A stretch of DNA of 64,000 nt from Carnegiea gigantea (lineage: Eukaryota; Streptophyta; Magnoliopsida; Caryophyllales; Cactaceae). A program made the translations under genes and the position numbers. The stretch spans positions 298,001 to 362,000 of the forward strand of contig JAKOGI010000571.1 in NCBI GenBank assembly GCA_029747015.1. Reading direction: 5' to 3'. Below are positions 45,861 to 58,781 of the stretch, piece by piece. Position 1 is the first letter of the stretch; each line of letters begins with the position of its first letter. The notes under the pieces are model-generated. The model was not told where the DNA came from. It saw only the letters and a list, made by a program, of their open reading frames with translations, and did not search any database.

Positions 45861-48800
45861 TGAGTGGGGCCAGAAACTTGTAATGCTATTCTTCAGGCAC
45901 TCAATGATCCCAAACGGACATGTTGTCTAGAACATAGCATTTAAATATAAAATTGAGATATGAAACGAGAGAAATAAGATTACATAAGTAATTAAATTGG
46001 AAAAGCATTCACCTCAGTTACTTAAATATTCAAATGTTTGCATCCTTTAATTTCACCCCCGCTCAATCTGAGAAGCAACCCCATTGTCTCCCATAACTAG
46101 GCCTGAAAAATGCATCAATTCATTTGAATTCAGTTCAAATTAAAATAGGGTCGGTTCACATACTAGTTGAACAATTCTGGTTTAAATTTAAGTTCAATTC
46201 AGGTTAACTTCGGATACAATTATGTTTAGATTATTGGATTTTGATTTGGTTTCAAGCACAGCTTACGTTAAGGTCGGATATGAAAAATTTCAAGTGAAGC
46301 CTATTCGAGTCAATTTTGATTTGGGTCGGTTTTGGTTGCGGGTTTAAGTCAACCCTAGGTTGAGTAGAAATCGAATAGAGTCTAAATTTTAATCGAGTTA
46401 ACCTCAAGTTGCCTTTAGATTTTCAAGTAGGACATTATCTCAAATTAGGCATCTCACATGGGTCTTCAAAGTTTGCACAAGCATGAAGCCCCAAAACGTT
46501 GATGGCTTGTGTATAATATTATGCGTGATACATCGATCACAACCTCTCTTTTTGGGTTGTAGAAAGGCTCACTTTATTTATTTATGCATTTACTTATTTT
46601 GATCTATAAGAGTCGCAAATAATATTACAATACAATTATAATATAATAGAGGATGGGGAATCAAACTATGACCTAATATATCCAGAGCCTTCATCTTAAC
46701 CACTAAGCCAAGATTTCATTGACTAACCCACTTTTTCATGCCTTAATTGATGATTGATATGAGTGTATGATCATCATCAATTTAGGTGATCAGCAAAGAT
46801 TTTCTATGATCTAGAGAGGAAGTTATGACAAATAAACTAAGTTAAATTGACCTGTATTTAACTAATCAATTCAACTTATTTGGACTTACATTGACTCTGC
46901 ATTAAAATGAGAACGAATTTATTCAAACAAATTTGATATGACATGTCATACGACTGCGATCAAACTTATTCATATAGACTAAAAAGAGAAGTTGTAACTA
47001 AGTTGAGTCATATTTAACCAACTACTTCAACCTAATTCAAACCTATATTGATTCTAAATTTCAAATAAGGATAAATTAGATCAGACTAATTAGAACTGGG
47101 AGACGCTTAGTGAAATGATCCAATTGAATTAGACAACATAGATCTCGTTGTGCATGATTATTGCCCCAAGGTCCTTGATCTATCGCCTTATTTATGGGCC
47201 ATGGTATACAAGATTAGTTATGAGTTTCAACAACATTAATTCAGACACAATTAAAAAAATGCGGCATTCTGTTAAATTTTTTATATCAATTAGGGGATAA
47301 ATAAAAAGTCATGCACATAATCTAAAATGAGGTTCTAACATAAAATCAATTGGCAATGGGTTGAGTAACTCACAAATTTATATACATATTCAAACCCTTT
47401 AATTTTATCAATGTGGTACAACACCCACTTTCATAATCTTTGTATATTTTATCAATATGGGACAACAATACCCACTTTTATACTCCCATACGTTCCTTGA
47501 TGTACTTTGCCATTGGTTAGTCTTACTTAGCTTTACATAGGATCGTCCAATCTTATGTTTTGGTTTTTGTTATGATTATACGTGAATGAGTTAGTGCTAG
47601 CAATATTGTGCATAGTTTAGATCAATATTGCTTCCTCCATATTTGTATTTTGTTATAGGGTCTATTCTTTTCAACTAATCATAAGTATTCATCAGCAACA
47701 ATCAACACTGATTAGCACCAATAAGCACTCATTAGCACTCATATGCACTTATGATCAGGTGAAAAGAACAGGCCCATACTTTAATCACTAATATGAAAAT
47801 ATTTTAATTATTTAATAAAAATGAGTTTATGACTTTTTGTATTGAAATTCTTAAGTATAACCATCTACATTAATCTCACGTATGGAGTCAAAAAGATACT
47901 ACTAGCTCTAGGTGTAAGTTATCGGTAGTGATAAATTAGCGTAATTTCTAAGCTTGTGTCAATTATGGTATATTCAAGATGTTAGTGCCAACAAAATTTC
48001 AATAAAACTTGTTAATGTCAACATAAGTTACATACTTTGTCCTATAGTTCATACTGGAAATTTTAATATCAACATAATATATTAATAGTATTTACGCATA
48101 TGCCTTATGGCTATGTGCTTCTTATTCTAAAAATACAGCATATTTCACAGTTTGGGCATAACACTATATAGATATTTTGATATTCTAAATTGAGTGATGT
48201 GCAAATCAAAATCTTAAAATTGATAAATATTTGAACTACAATATTTATCAACTTGCACTTGCCTTACTTAATTTCTAAATTTCCATCCATTATGTACTCT
48301 AGAGCAAATAATCATCAGAAAATTTAAAAGATATTAATTAGTCAACTAGTATTGGTCCCATATTTTGCTTCCCTCTTGGGCTTTGCTTACAAAATCAAAA
48401 TACAAAAATTGCTTCGCCCATTTTATTGGGATCCTTCATTTTTATTTCTTGGGTCATTCCCCCAGTTCCTCAGTAACCCTCGACCCCCCATTCACCAACT
48501 ACTGCGTTATCGTGTGACCGTCCGCACTCTCCTCTCCCCCTCATTCTTTACCTACTTTAACTCTTTCCTTTAGCTGAACTTAGTAGTGGACAAGATTTTC
48601 CGGTACCTTGGAACCTATACGGAACCATTCAAATAGTTCCAGTTCTAGTTCCTAAAAAGAGGAACCAATCCAACCGGTTTTGGTTCTTAAAAAAATTTGA
48701 AATCAGAACTGGTCCAATCAGTTTCGATTCTTATAAATAACTCTCCAAATAGTGAATTTAATACAATATCAGTTAATTTCTATCACTAATTCAAGAATGA

Positions 48801-49065
48801 ATTATTATATATTTCAAGTGCTTAAGATTTAAAAAATACAAACTTAATAATTTAACTTTTGTTTTTTGTGTAAAGATAGAAGATGAAGGGATATAGGAAA
48901 AGATCAACCACCCCATATACGAATCCAAATAAATAAAAAAATTAATTTATTAGGTGGGAAAATTTTAACGTTAGGCATGGTAGATAACCTAAAATCAGCA
49001 TTGAAACTTGGGGTTCTAGTTCTGATTCCTAATAATTTGGCGCTCGTAATTTAAAGCTGAGATTT
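45822..49065. repeat. Repeat array copy A (most complete)
   Basis: Starts gtcactgtgctcgtctc, runs through landmarks ctaggcctgaaaaatgc (46098), ggatggggaatcaaac (46651), gccccaaggtccttga (47162), cgttccttgatgtactttgcc (47490) and tggtcccatattttgcttccctc, then gtggacaagattttccggtacc (48573). The same landmarks recur in copies B to E. No protein motif was found in any frame. It is the longest copy at ~3.2 kb. Confidence 0.85.
47658..47775. mobile_element. Palindromic MITE in array copy A
   Basis: The left arm is gggtctattcttttcaac and taatcataag; the right arm is cttatgatcaggtgaaaag and aacaggccc, near reverse complements over about 28 bases. The centre has short agcact/cagcac repeats (atcagcaacaatca, gcactcattagcactc). 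This foldback MITE has counterparts at 50846, 52526 and 55450. Confidence 0.75.
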
Positions 49066-49226
49066 CACTTGTCACTATGCTCGTCTCCACAACAAAGTCG
49101 TCTGTACACATAAGCGGACCCAAAAACTTGTAATGCTGCTCTTCGGGCCCACGATGATCCCAATGACCGACATGTTGTCTAAAACATAGCTTTTAAATAT
49201 AAAATTGAGATGTGAAAAGAGAGAAA

Positions 49227-49251
49227 CCCCCCCCCCCCCCCCCCCCCCCCC
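49227..49251. repeat. Poly-C run of 25 bases
   Basis: A homopolymer of 25 C replaces about 90 bp present in copy A between the agagaaa and tctgagaagcaacc landmarks. Either a natural deletion joint or an assembly artefact is possible. Confidence 0.9.
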
Positions 49252-50845
49252 AAAAAATCTGAGAAGCAACCACATTTTCCACCCTAACTAGGCCTGAAAA
49301 ATACGATAATTCATTTTAATTCAATTCAAATTAAAATAGCCTTGGTTCCTTTACTAGTTGAACAATTTTGGTTTAAATTTAGGTTCAATTCGGGTTAACT
49401 TTGGATATGACTATGTTCAGATTATTGGGTTTTGATCTGGCTTCAAGTACAGCCTAAATTAAGTTTGGATTTGAAAAACTTCAAGTGAAGCCTATTCAAA
49501 TCAATTTTGATCTGGATCGGTTTTGGTTGTCGGTTCAAGTCAGCCCTGGGTCGAGTAAAAATCAGGTAAAGTCTAAATTTTAATCAAGTTACTTTCAAGT
49601 TGCCTTTACATTCTCAAGTAGGACATTATCTCAAATTGGGTATCTCACATGGGTCTTCAATTTTGCATGGGCCTAAAGCCACAAAACCTTTATGGCTTCT
49701 GCATAATATTACGCAGCGTACATCATAACCTCTCTTTTTGGGTTGTAGAAAGTTTACGTTAGTCATTTATTTATTTATTTACCTATTTTAATTTATAAGA
49801 CCCGCAAATAGTAGTACAATACAATTATAAGATAATTGAGGATGGGGAATCAAACTATGACCTAACATATCTAGACCCTCCATCTTAACCACTAAGCCAA
49901 GATTTCATAGACTAACCCACTGTCATATGCCTTAATTGATGATTGACATTAGTGCATAATCATCATCAATTTAGGTGAGCATAGATTTCTATGACAAAAA
50001 ATAGAGAAAGTTGCAAGAGATAAACTAGGTCAAATTAACCTGTATTTAACTAATCAAGTCACTCATTCGGAGTTACATTAACTCTAAATTTAAAATGAGA
50101 CTGAATTGATTCATGCAAATTTAATGTAATTTGTCATACAACCCCAATCAAATCTATTCAACATAGATTAAAAAGGGAAGTTGTGACTAAGTTGAGTTGT
50201 ATTCAACCAACCAATTCAACCTAATTCAATTGACTCAATGACTCTAAATTTGAAACAAGGGTAAATTGGATTAAACAAATTAAAATTGGGAGGACCTCTA
50301 CTGAACTTGATCCAATTCAATTAGGCAACATATACCTAGTTGTGCATTATTATTGCCCTAAGGTCCTTAACTTATCACCTCATATATCGTGCATGGTGTA
50401 ACAAGATTAGTGTTGAGTTTCCGCGACATTAATTCAGACACTATAAAAAAATGTGACATTTGTTAAATTTTTTTATGTCAATTTAGGCGACAAACAAAAA
50501 GCCATGCACATAACCTCAAATGAGGTTCCAACCCAAAACCATTGGCAATTGGTAAAGTAACTCACAAACTTATATAAATGTTCAAATCTTTTAATTTTAT
50601 CAATGTGATATAGCACCCATTTTTATATTTTTGGTATTTTATCAATATGTGATAACAATACCCACTTTCATACTCCAACACGTTCCTTGATGTACTTTGC
50701 CATCGGTTCATTTTACTTGGCTTTACTTAGCATTGTCCACTCTTATGTTTTGGTTTGTTATGACTATAAGAGGATGAGTTTGTGGTAACAACATTTAGTA
50801 CACTTTAGATGAATAATGCCTCTACTATATTTGTGTTTTGTTATA

Positions 50846-50950
50846 GGGTTCATTCTTTTCAACTTATCATAAGTAATCAGCAACAATCAGCATTTAATAG
50901 CACTAATCAGCACTCATCTGTTATTATGATCAGTTGAAAACAACATGTCC
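50846..50950. mobile_element. Palindromic MITE in array copy B
   Basis: Arms gggttcattcttttcaac and gatcagttgaaaacaacat enclose agcact-type repeats. It is shorter in the centre than the copy A version. Confidence 0.7.
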
Positions 50951-51363
50951 ATACTTTACCAATATGAAAATATTTAAATTGGTTATATATGAATGTGTTA
51001 TGACATTTTTTATTGAAATTGTTAAGTAAGTATAACCATCTACATTAATCTTATGTACCGAGTCAAAAAGATTGTACTTGCTCTAGATGTAAGATATCAG
51101 TTATGATAAATTAGAGTAATTACTGGGCTCATATCAATGATGGTATATTCAAGATGTTAGTGTCAACAAAATTACAACAACGTATGCTATTAATGTCAAC
51201 ATAAGTTACATACTAGATCTTATAGTTTATAGTATTTATGCATGTGTCTTATGGCTATGTACTTTTCTTATTCTAAAAATAAAGTATCTTTCATAGTTTG
51301 GGCCTGACATTATACTTTTATGATGTTTTGATATTCCAAATTGAGTGACATGCAAATCAAAAT

Positions 51364-53640
51364 GAGATTTATTTATTTACCGCTAAATCTTTATGGCTTC
51401 TTCATAATATTACATGTGGTATATCATAACCTCTCTTTTTAGGTTGTAGAAAAGCTCACAATATTTATTTATTTATTTATTTGGTTGTTTTGATTTATGA
51501 GATCTGCAAATAATAGTACAATACAATTATAATATAATAGAGGATAAGGAATCAAACTATGACCTATTATATTCAGAGCCTCTACCTTAACCACTAAGCA
51601 AAGATTCATTGACTAACCCACTTTTATGTGAGTTAATTGATGATCATATTAGTGTATGATCAGCAGTTTAGGTGAGCATACACTTTCTATGATGAAAAAC
51701 AGAAGAAATTACGAGAGATAAACTAAGTTAGATTAGCATGTATTTAACTAATCAATTCAACTCATTTGGAGTTACATTGACTTTAAATTTAAAATGAGAC
51801 TGAATTGATTCAAACAAGTCTGATATAATATGTCATACGACCCCAATCAAACTTATTCACATAGATTAAAAAGAGAAGTCGTGATTAAGTTGAGTTGTAT
51901 TTAACCAACCACTTCAACATAATTCAAACTTATATTGACTCTAAATTTAAAATAAGGGTAAATTGGATTAGACAAATTAGAATTGGGATGATCCTATTGA
52001 ACTTGATCCAATTGAATTAGACAGCATATACCTCGTTGCTCATTATTATTGCCCCAAGGTCCTTGACTTATCACCTTATACGTTGTGCATGGTATAACAA
52101 GATTACTGACGAGTTTCAACAACATTAGTTCAGACACCATAAAGAAATGCGATATTGTGTTAAATTTTTTTATATCAATTAGACAATAAACAAAAGGTGA
52201 TGCACATCACCTCAAAGCAGTTCTAACCCACAACTAATTGGCAATGGGTGAAGTTACTCACAAGCTCATATAAGTGCTCAAACTCTTTAATTTTATCAAT
52301 GTGGTATAACACCCACTTTCATATTCTTCGTATTTTATCAATATTGGACAATAATATCCACTTTCATACTTCAACACGTTCCTTGGTGTACTTTGCCATC
52401 GGTTAGTTTTACTTAGTTTTACTTAGGGTTGTCCAATCTCTTGTTTTGGTTTGTTATGATTATAAGTGAATGAGCTAGTGCTAACAAGATCTATAATGCT
52501 TCCTCCATATCTTTATTTTCCTGTAGGATCTATTCTTTTTAACTTATCACAAGATTTCATCAGCAACAATAAGCACTGATCAGCACTAATTAGCACGCAT
52601 CTGCACTTATTATCAGTTGAAAAGAACATGTCCATATTTAATCACTAATATGAAAATATTTTAATAGTTTATGCAAGAATGAGCTTTAACACTTTTTGTA
52701 TTGACATTCTTTAGTAATTATAACCATCTGCATTGATCTCCAGTATGGAGTCAAAATGATAGTAGTTGCTCTATGTGTAGGTTGTCAGTTATGATAAATC
52801 AGAGTAATTACTAAGCTCGTGCCAATTATGGTGTATTGAAGATGTTACTGTCATCAAAATTACAATAAAATATGTTATTGATGTCGACACAAGTTACATG
52901 CTAGATCTTGTCGTCTACACTCGAAATTTTAATACCAAAATAATGTATTAATAGTATTTATGCATATGTCTTATGGCTGTGTACTTTTCTCATTCCAAAA
53001 ATAAAGCATATTTTTTAGTTTGGCATGACACTATACTTTTATAGATATTTTGTTATTCTAAATTGAGTGATGTGCAAATCAAAATTCTAAAATTTATAAA
53101 TTTTTAACTATAATATTTGTTAACTTGGGTTTGCCTTGCTTAATTGCTAAATTTCCATCCAAGTTTTGCTCATGAACAAATAATCTTAAGAAAATTTAAA
53201 AGATATCAATTAGTGAGCTAGTATTGGTCCTATATTTTGCTTCCCTCTCGGACTTTGTTCACAAAATCAAAATTCAAAAATTGCCTCCCACAGTTTATTG
53301 AGGCCCTACCCTTTTATTTCTTGGGTCATTACCCCCACAGTTCCAAATCCTTGACGCCCCATTCACCAACTACTCCATCATCATGCCGCCATCCACTCTC
53401 TCCTCTCCCCCCTTCGTTCTTTGCCTACCTTGATTCTTTACTTTAGCTGAAATTAATGGTGAACAAGATTCCCGGGTACCCTAGAATCTATTCAGAACCA
53501 GTTAAATGGTTCCATTTTCTAGTTCCTAATAAGAGAAACTGGTCCAATCAGTTTCGATGCTTTAAAAAAAAATTTGATACCAGAACCTGGAATCGGTTTA
53601 GGAGGAGGAAAATGAATAATTTTTTAAATAACTTTTCTTT
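51364..53640. repeat. Repeat array copy C (5' truncated)
   Basis: Starts within the unit at a landmark equal to about 46490 of copy A (ttatggcttcttcataat) and runs through ggataaggaatcaaac (51544), cgttccttggtgtactttgcc (52376), tattggtcctatattttgcttccctc (53223) and gtgaacaagattcccgggtacc (53459). It ends in unique AT-rich sequence at about 53600-53682. Confidence 0.83.
52526..52632. mobile_element. Palindromic MITE in array copy C
   Basis: Arms ggatctattctttttaac and cagttgaaaagaacatgtcc with agcact-type repeats between. It sits at the same relative place in the unit as in copies A and B. Confidence 0.7.
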
Positions 53641-53682
53641 TATTCCTCTATTCATTTTCTATTTGATTTGTTTTTCGCTTAC

Positions 53683-54178
53683 ATTCATCAGCACTTATCA
53701 GCACTCATTTGCTATTATGATCAGTTGAAAACAACATGTCCATACTTTAATCACCAATATGAAAATATTTAAATTAGTTGTACATGACTGAGTTTATGAC
53801 ATTTTGTATTGAAATTCTTAAGTATAACCATCTACATTAATCTCAAGTACGGAGTCAAAAAGATAGCAGTTGGTCTAGGTGTAAGTTGTCGGTTATGATA
53901 AATTAGAGTAATTACTAGGCTCATGTCAATTGCGGTATATTCAAGATGTTAGTGTCAACAAAATTACAATAAAGTATGCTATTAATGTCAACATAAATTA
54001 GATCTTATAGTTTATACTGGAAATTTTAATATCAACATAATATGGTAATAGTATTTATGCATATGTCTTACGGCTATGTACTTTTCTTATTCTAAAAATA
54101 AAAGATATTTCATAGTTTGGGCATGACATTATACTTTTATAGATATTTTGATATTCTAAATTAAGTGACATGCAAATT
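53683..54178. repeat. Repeat array fragment D
   Basis: A partial copy that starts inside the palindromic MITE (only the right half, 53683-53741, is present) and continues to the aagtgacatgcaaatt landmark, matching 50880-51360 of copy B. It then jumps to copy E. Confidence 0.78.
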
Positions 54179-55807
54179 GAATAAAGTCTAAATTTTAATT
54201 GAGTTGCTTTCATCTTACCTTTGCTTCCTCAAGTTGGACATATCTCAAATTAGGTATCTCACACGGGCCTTCAATTTTGCATGGGCCTAAAGCCTTTATG
54301 GCTTCTGCCTAATATTATGTGCGGCACATCATAGCCTCTCTTTTTAAGTTGTAGAAAAGCTCACATTATTTATTTATTTATTTACTTATTTTGATTTGTA
54401 AAACCTGCAAATAATAGTACAATATAATCATAATATAAGTAAGGATGGGGGAATCAAACTATGATCTAACATATCTAGAGCCTCCATTTTAACCACTAAT
54501 CCAAGATTTCATAGACTAACACACATTTATATGCCTTAATTGGTAATTGATAGTAGTGCATGATCACGGTCAATTTAGGTGAGCATAGACTTTTTATGAC
54601 AAAAAATAGAGAAAGTTGTGAGAGATAAACTAAATCAAATTAACCTGTATTTAACTAATTTGTTCAACTCATTTGGATTTACATTAACTCTAAATTTAAA
54701 ATGAGACCGAATTGATTCATAGAAATTTGATGTAACATGTCATACGACCCCAATCAAACTTATTCGCATAGATTAAAAAAGGAAGTCGTGACTAAGTTGG
54801 GTTGTATTCAACCGACCACTTCAACCTAATTCAAATCTATATTGATGCTAAATTTGAAACAAGGGTAAATTGGATTAGGCAAATGAGAATTGGGAGGAGC
54901 CCTACTGCACTAGATCCAATTCAATTAGACAACATATACCTCGTTGTGCCTTATTATTGTCCCAAGGTCCTTAACCTATCACCTTATATAATGTGCATGG
55001 TGTAACAAGATTAGTGATGAGTTTACACAATATTAATTCAGGCACCATAAAGAAATGCGGCATTCTGTTCAATTTTTTTATATCAATTAGGCATAAACAA
55101 AAGGTGATGCACATAATCTCAAATCAGATTCTAACCGAAAAACAATTGACAATGGGTGGAGTAACTCACAAGTTTATATACATGTTCAAGCTCTTTAATT
55201 TTATCAATGTGGTACATTATCCACTTTTATATTCTTTGTATTTTATCAGTATGGGATAAAAATACCCACTTTTATACTTCAACACATCCTTGAAGCACTT
55301 TGCCATCTGTTAATTTTACTTAGCTTTACTTAGGATTGTCCAATCTTATGTTTTGGTATGTTATGATTAAATGTGAATGAGTTAGTGCTAACAACACCCT
55401 GCACACTATAGATCAGTAATGCTTCCTCCATATTTATATTTTGTTATACGGTCTATTCTTTTCAACCTGTAATAAGTATTCAGCAACAACAATCGACACT
55501 AATTACCACCAATTAACACTCACCAGCACTCATCTGCACTTATGATCAACTGAAAAGAACACCTCCATACTTTAAACACTAATATGGAAATATTTTAGTT
55601 ATTTATGTAAGAATGAGTTTATGACTTTTTGTATTACAATTCTTAAGTAAGTATAACCACCTATACTAATCTCAAGTATGGAGTCAAAACTATAGTACTT
55701 GCTCTAGGTGCTAATTGTCAGTTATGATAAATTAGAGTAATTACTAAGCTCGTCTCAATTATACTGCATTCAAGATGTTAGTGTCAACAAAATTACAACA
55801 AAATATG
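54179..55807. repeat. Repeat array copy E, cut by the LINE
   Basis: Starts aagtctaaattttaattg, equal to about 49567 of copy B, with landmarks ggatgggggaatcaaac (54444) and cacatccttgaagcactttgcc (55284). It ends at acaacaaaatatg, where the LINE poly-T tail begins. In other copies the text goes on with ttattaatgtc-like sequence. Confidence 0.83.
55450..55566. mobile_element. Palindromic MITE in array copy E
   Basis: Arms ggtctattcttttcaacc and tgatcaactgaaaagaacacctcc with repeats atcgacact, accaattaacactca and ccagcactcatctgc. It is in the same relative position as in the other copies. Confidence 0.72.
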
Positions 55808-55820
55808 TTTTTTTTTTTGA

Positions 55821-56540
55821 TCAGTAAAAAAGCCAGGTGTAAAACCGTGGCCGAGAATAGGAAACAATACATTGGGAACCTAACATATGAAGGTTATCGA
55901 AACATCGGATAACCTTAGTTGGATTATACATGAAATTATCCTTCCAAATGTGAATCCGACAACCCACCCTGAATTTTATAAGAAAGAAAATTTGTTTCAG
56001 AAGACAGGTTTCTGCACGGAAAATTTGATCGTTCCTGGCCTTCCAAATCGACAAAACCACAGCAAAGAAGACACCGTCCCAAACCTTCTTCATGAACTTG
56101 CCAACTATCCTGACTTCCATCTACAAGGCAAACAGGGACCTCAAAGAACCTGGAAAGACAAGCTGAAAACCCCAAAATTGACTCACAGCACACCAGCATC
56201 TCAAAGCGAATTGGCACAAAAGCAAGACATGATCAATTGATTCTGGAAAACTCCTACAAAAAACACAGGACACTTCATGCGAATCCAAAATACCTTTCAA
56301 GAATAGCAAGCTCCTGGTATGAAGCTTATCCAATAGCGCCAGCCACACCATGAATGCGACCTTGGGGGGGGGGGGGGCTAGGTTTCGCCAAACTGAAGCT
56401 GCTAAGGAATCGACACGCACTGCCCGGGCCTGTACTGCCATGGCTGCCGACGCAAGAGAAGGGACGGAGAAGCCCTTCCTTCGGTCCAGATTCCAGACAA
56501 TTGAGTCTTCACTATCAAGGTTTAGGCTTCTTGACTGCAA
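55821..56540 (-). pseudogene. LINE ORF2 C-terminal zinc-ribbon region
   Basis: The 56121-56540 frame has WRNLAPPPPKVAFMVWLALLD, then HTRSLL and CVFCRSFPESIDHVLLLCQFA, the zf-RVT motif of plant L1 elements. The proline run overlaps a run of 14 G on the plus strand (56364-56377), which has lengthened the usual Ala-Pro-Pro-Lys. The region then continues in other frames to the tail. RNA binding at the 3' end is the assumed role. Confidence 0.83.
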
Positions 56541-58781
56541 AAGTTGCTGTAGATTTGAGAATGCTAGTTGCTGATGTTGGTTTAAAGAGTTATTCCAACC
56601 CAGTATCCACCGCTATATAAACCCATCATGCCAACCCATATTGAACACACTTTCATGCTTCTGAATTGACATCTCATATAAATCAGGAAACAGGACTTTA
56701 AGAGGTGCTCCCCCAATCCAATGGTCAGCCCAAAATTGAGTTTTAGTCCATCCCCTATTTCAATTTGCTCTTCTCTGAAGAAAATATGCTCCTCTACTGA
56801 CACTTCAAGCCCCGATTTGATGATATCACTCCAGGTTCCACCCAATTTTGGAGCAATTCTTGTTGGTAGAGAAAGAACTACTTTTAACCACAGCGCACGC
56901 TTTTCCTTTGAAAACCTCCACCACAATTTGAATAGGAGACAAGCATTCTTCATAAAGATATTGCCAACACCTAGCCCCCCCAATGATTTGGGTAGTTGAA
57001 CCGCCTTCCAGTTAACTAGAGCAGAGAAAGGCCCAACCTTGTCACCTGCCCAAAGAAACCTTCTTTGAATTTGGATGATCTTATTGGCCACCGCTTTTGG
57101 CATTTTGAACAACAAAAGGTAGTAGAAACTGCAGAATGTTGAGTTCAGACTTGATGAGAATTAGTCTTCCTGCCCTTGAGAGTGTTTTTGCTTTCCAAGA
57201 TGCCAATTTATGCTGGATTTTCTGTATTATGGGGTTCCAAGAACTGACATGCCTCATTGAAACTCCTAACGGAAAGCCAAGGTACTTGAAAGGCAATTCA
57301 ATTAGAGACCACCCAAGAAGATTGATGGCCTCTTGCTTCCAAACATCATCCTTTCCGAACACCAACAGTCCTGTTTTTTTTATAGTTCACCTTCAGCCCT
57401 GAGACTGCTTGGAAACCCTGCAAAAGCTTCTTGACATTACTGAGATAGCCCAAGTCAGCTTCACACATGACAAGGGTATCCTCGGCAAATTGCAGGTGGG
57501 AAATATGCACATCATCCTTGGCCTCCCTTAGACCTCTGAAAATACCATTAGAACTTGCTTTGTGAAGAACTTTGCTCAAAACTTCAACCACTAATACAAA
57601 GAGAAAAGGGGATAGTGGATCCCCTTGTTGAAGGCCTCTCTTCATTGGAAACGGGGCTGTGGGAGTCCCATTCACGAGCACTGAAATAGAAGCTGTGGAC
57701 AAGCATGAATTTATCCAACCCCTCCAAACTGAACCAAACACAATTTGTTGTAACACCGAATCCAAAAAAAACCGGTCGACCATGTCATAAGCCTTCTGGA
57801 CATCAATCTTCAAGAGTGCCCCTGGTTTCTTGGTTCTACTCAACCAAGTAATAACCTCATTTGCAATAAGAGCACCATTAAGAATTTGCCTGCCTGCAAT
57901 GAAAGCTGTTTGATTCTCTCCCACTAAGACAGGCATAACCTCCTTAAGCCTCTGCTTAGGACTTTAGAGATGATCTTATATAAGCAGCCCACCATACTTA
58001 TCGGACTGAAGTCCCTGAGTTCCTTTGCATCAACTTTCTTAGGTACCAGAGTGATCCAAGTTGTATTGGCCCTAGGAGGAAGAAAGCCAGAAGAGAAAAA
58101 GTCTTGAACGAAATTCACCACATCTGTTCCTATAATATCCCACATGGTTTTGATAAACTTAATATTAAATCCATCAAAACCGGGCGCTTTTGAGGGATCA
58201 CAACTCCACACGGCAGCTTTGATTTCATCTTCAGACACTAACACTTCTAAGGACTGCCTTTGTTCGTCAGATAAAACTTGCAGGTTGACAGATGATAAAT
58301 CCACTGGAATTGGGTCTTGATTGGAATAAAGTTCCTTATAGAAGCGAACAACGTGCCTCTTAATATCTGCCAACTTTGTAACAGCTGTGCCATTGACAAT
58401 CAAGCATGAGATAGAGTTGGTGTTACGCCTAATGCTTGCTTTTGCATGAAAATATTTAGTGTTCCTGTCACCCTCTTTCAAGTGCTTACACCTTGACAAT
58501 TGCCTCCACAACCTCTCTTTCCTGCCCAGCCATAGCCACTGTTGGGCTTCAAGAGCACTCCTTGCTAGCTGCATCTCATTTAGATCAATACTGGTGGCCA
58601 AATCGTCTAATTTCTTCAGCTCAAACTGAATTGGTTTCAGCTTCTCCTCAATGTCTCCGAACGCATTTTTATTCCAAGCTTTGATAGGATTTTTTAAGGC
58701 TGTAAGCTTTTGGTCAATAGAAAGCATCTGCGAATTTCGCCACTCTGATTGGACAAGCTTTTTGAAGCCTGGATGTGTCAG
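56541..58781 (-). pseudogene. LINE ORF2 reverse transcriptase, disrupted
   Basis: Frames at 57924-58727, 57346-57936, 57081-57365 and 56582-57115 follow one another, overlapping where a frameshift occurred. Motifs in order are LKEGDRNTKYFHAKAS, DPSKAPGFDGFN, FSPISMVGCLYKIISK, ENQTAFIAGRQI, LLKIDVQKAYDMV, KRGLQQGDPLSPFLFVLV, and LQFAEDTLVMC. The family's catalytic box is FADD; here it is FAED, so the first Asp is Glu. A thumb region with PFKYLGFPLG follows. It would prime cDNA synthesis at the nick made by the endonuclease. Confidence 0.93.

Larger units (their letters stand above)
49071..51363. repeat. Repeat array copy B (3' truncated)
   Basis: Begins gtcactatgctcgtctcc, matching 45821, and follows copy A with about 3.2 kb spacing for shared landmarks (46651 to 49842; 47490 to 50690). 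It ends near gacatgcaaatcaaaatgag at about 51363, where it jumps back to an earlier point of the unit (copy C). Confidence 0.85.

Noticed and set aside
45822..55807. CRISPR array or centromeric satellite
   Set aside because: Units are ~3.2 kb, irregular and diverged, with deletions at junctions; this is neither a CRISPR layout nor a regular satellite.
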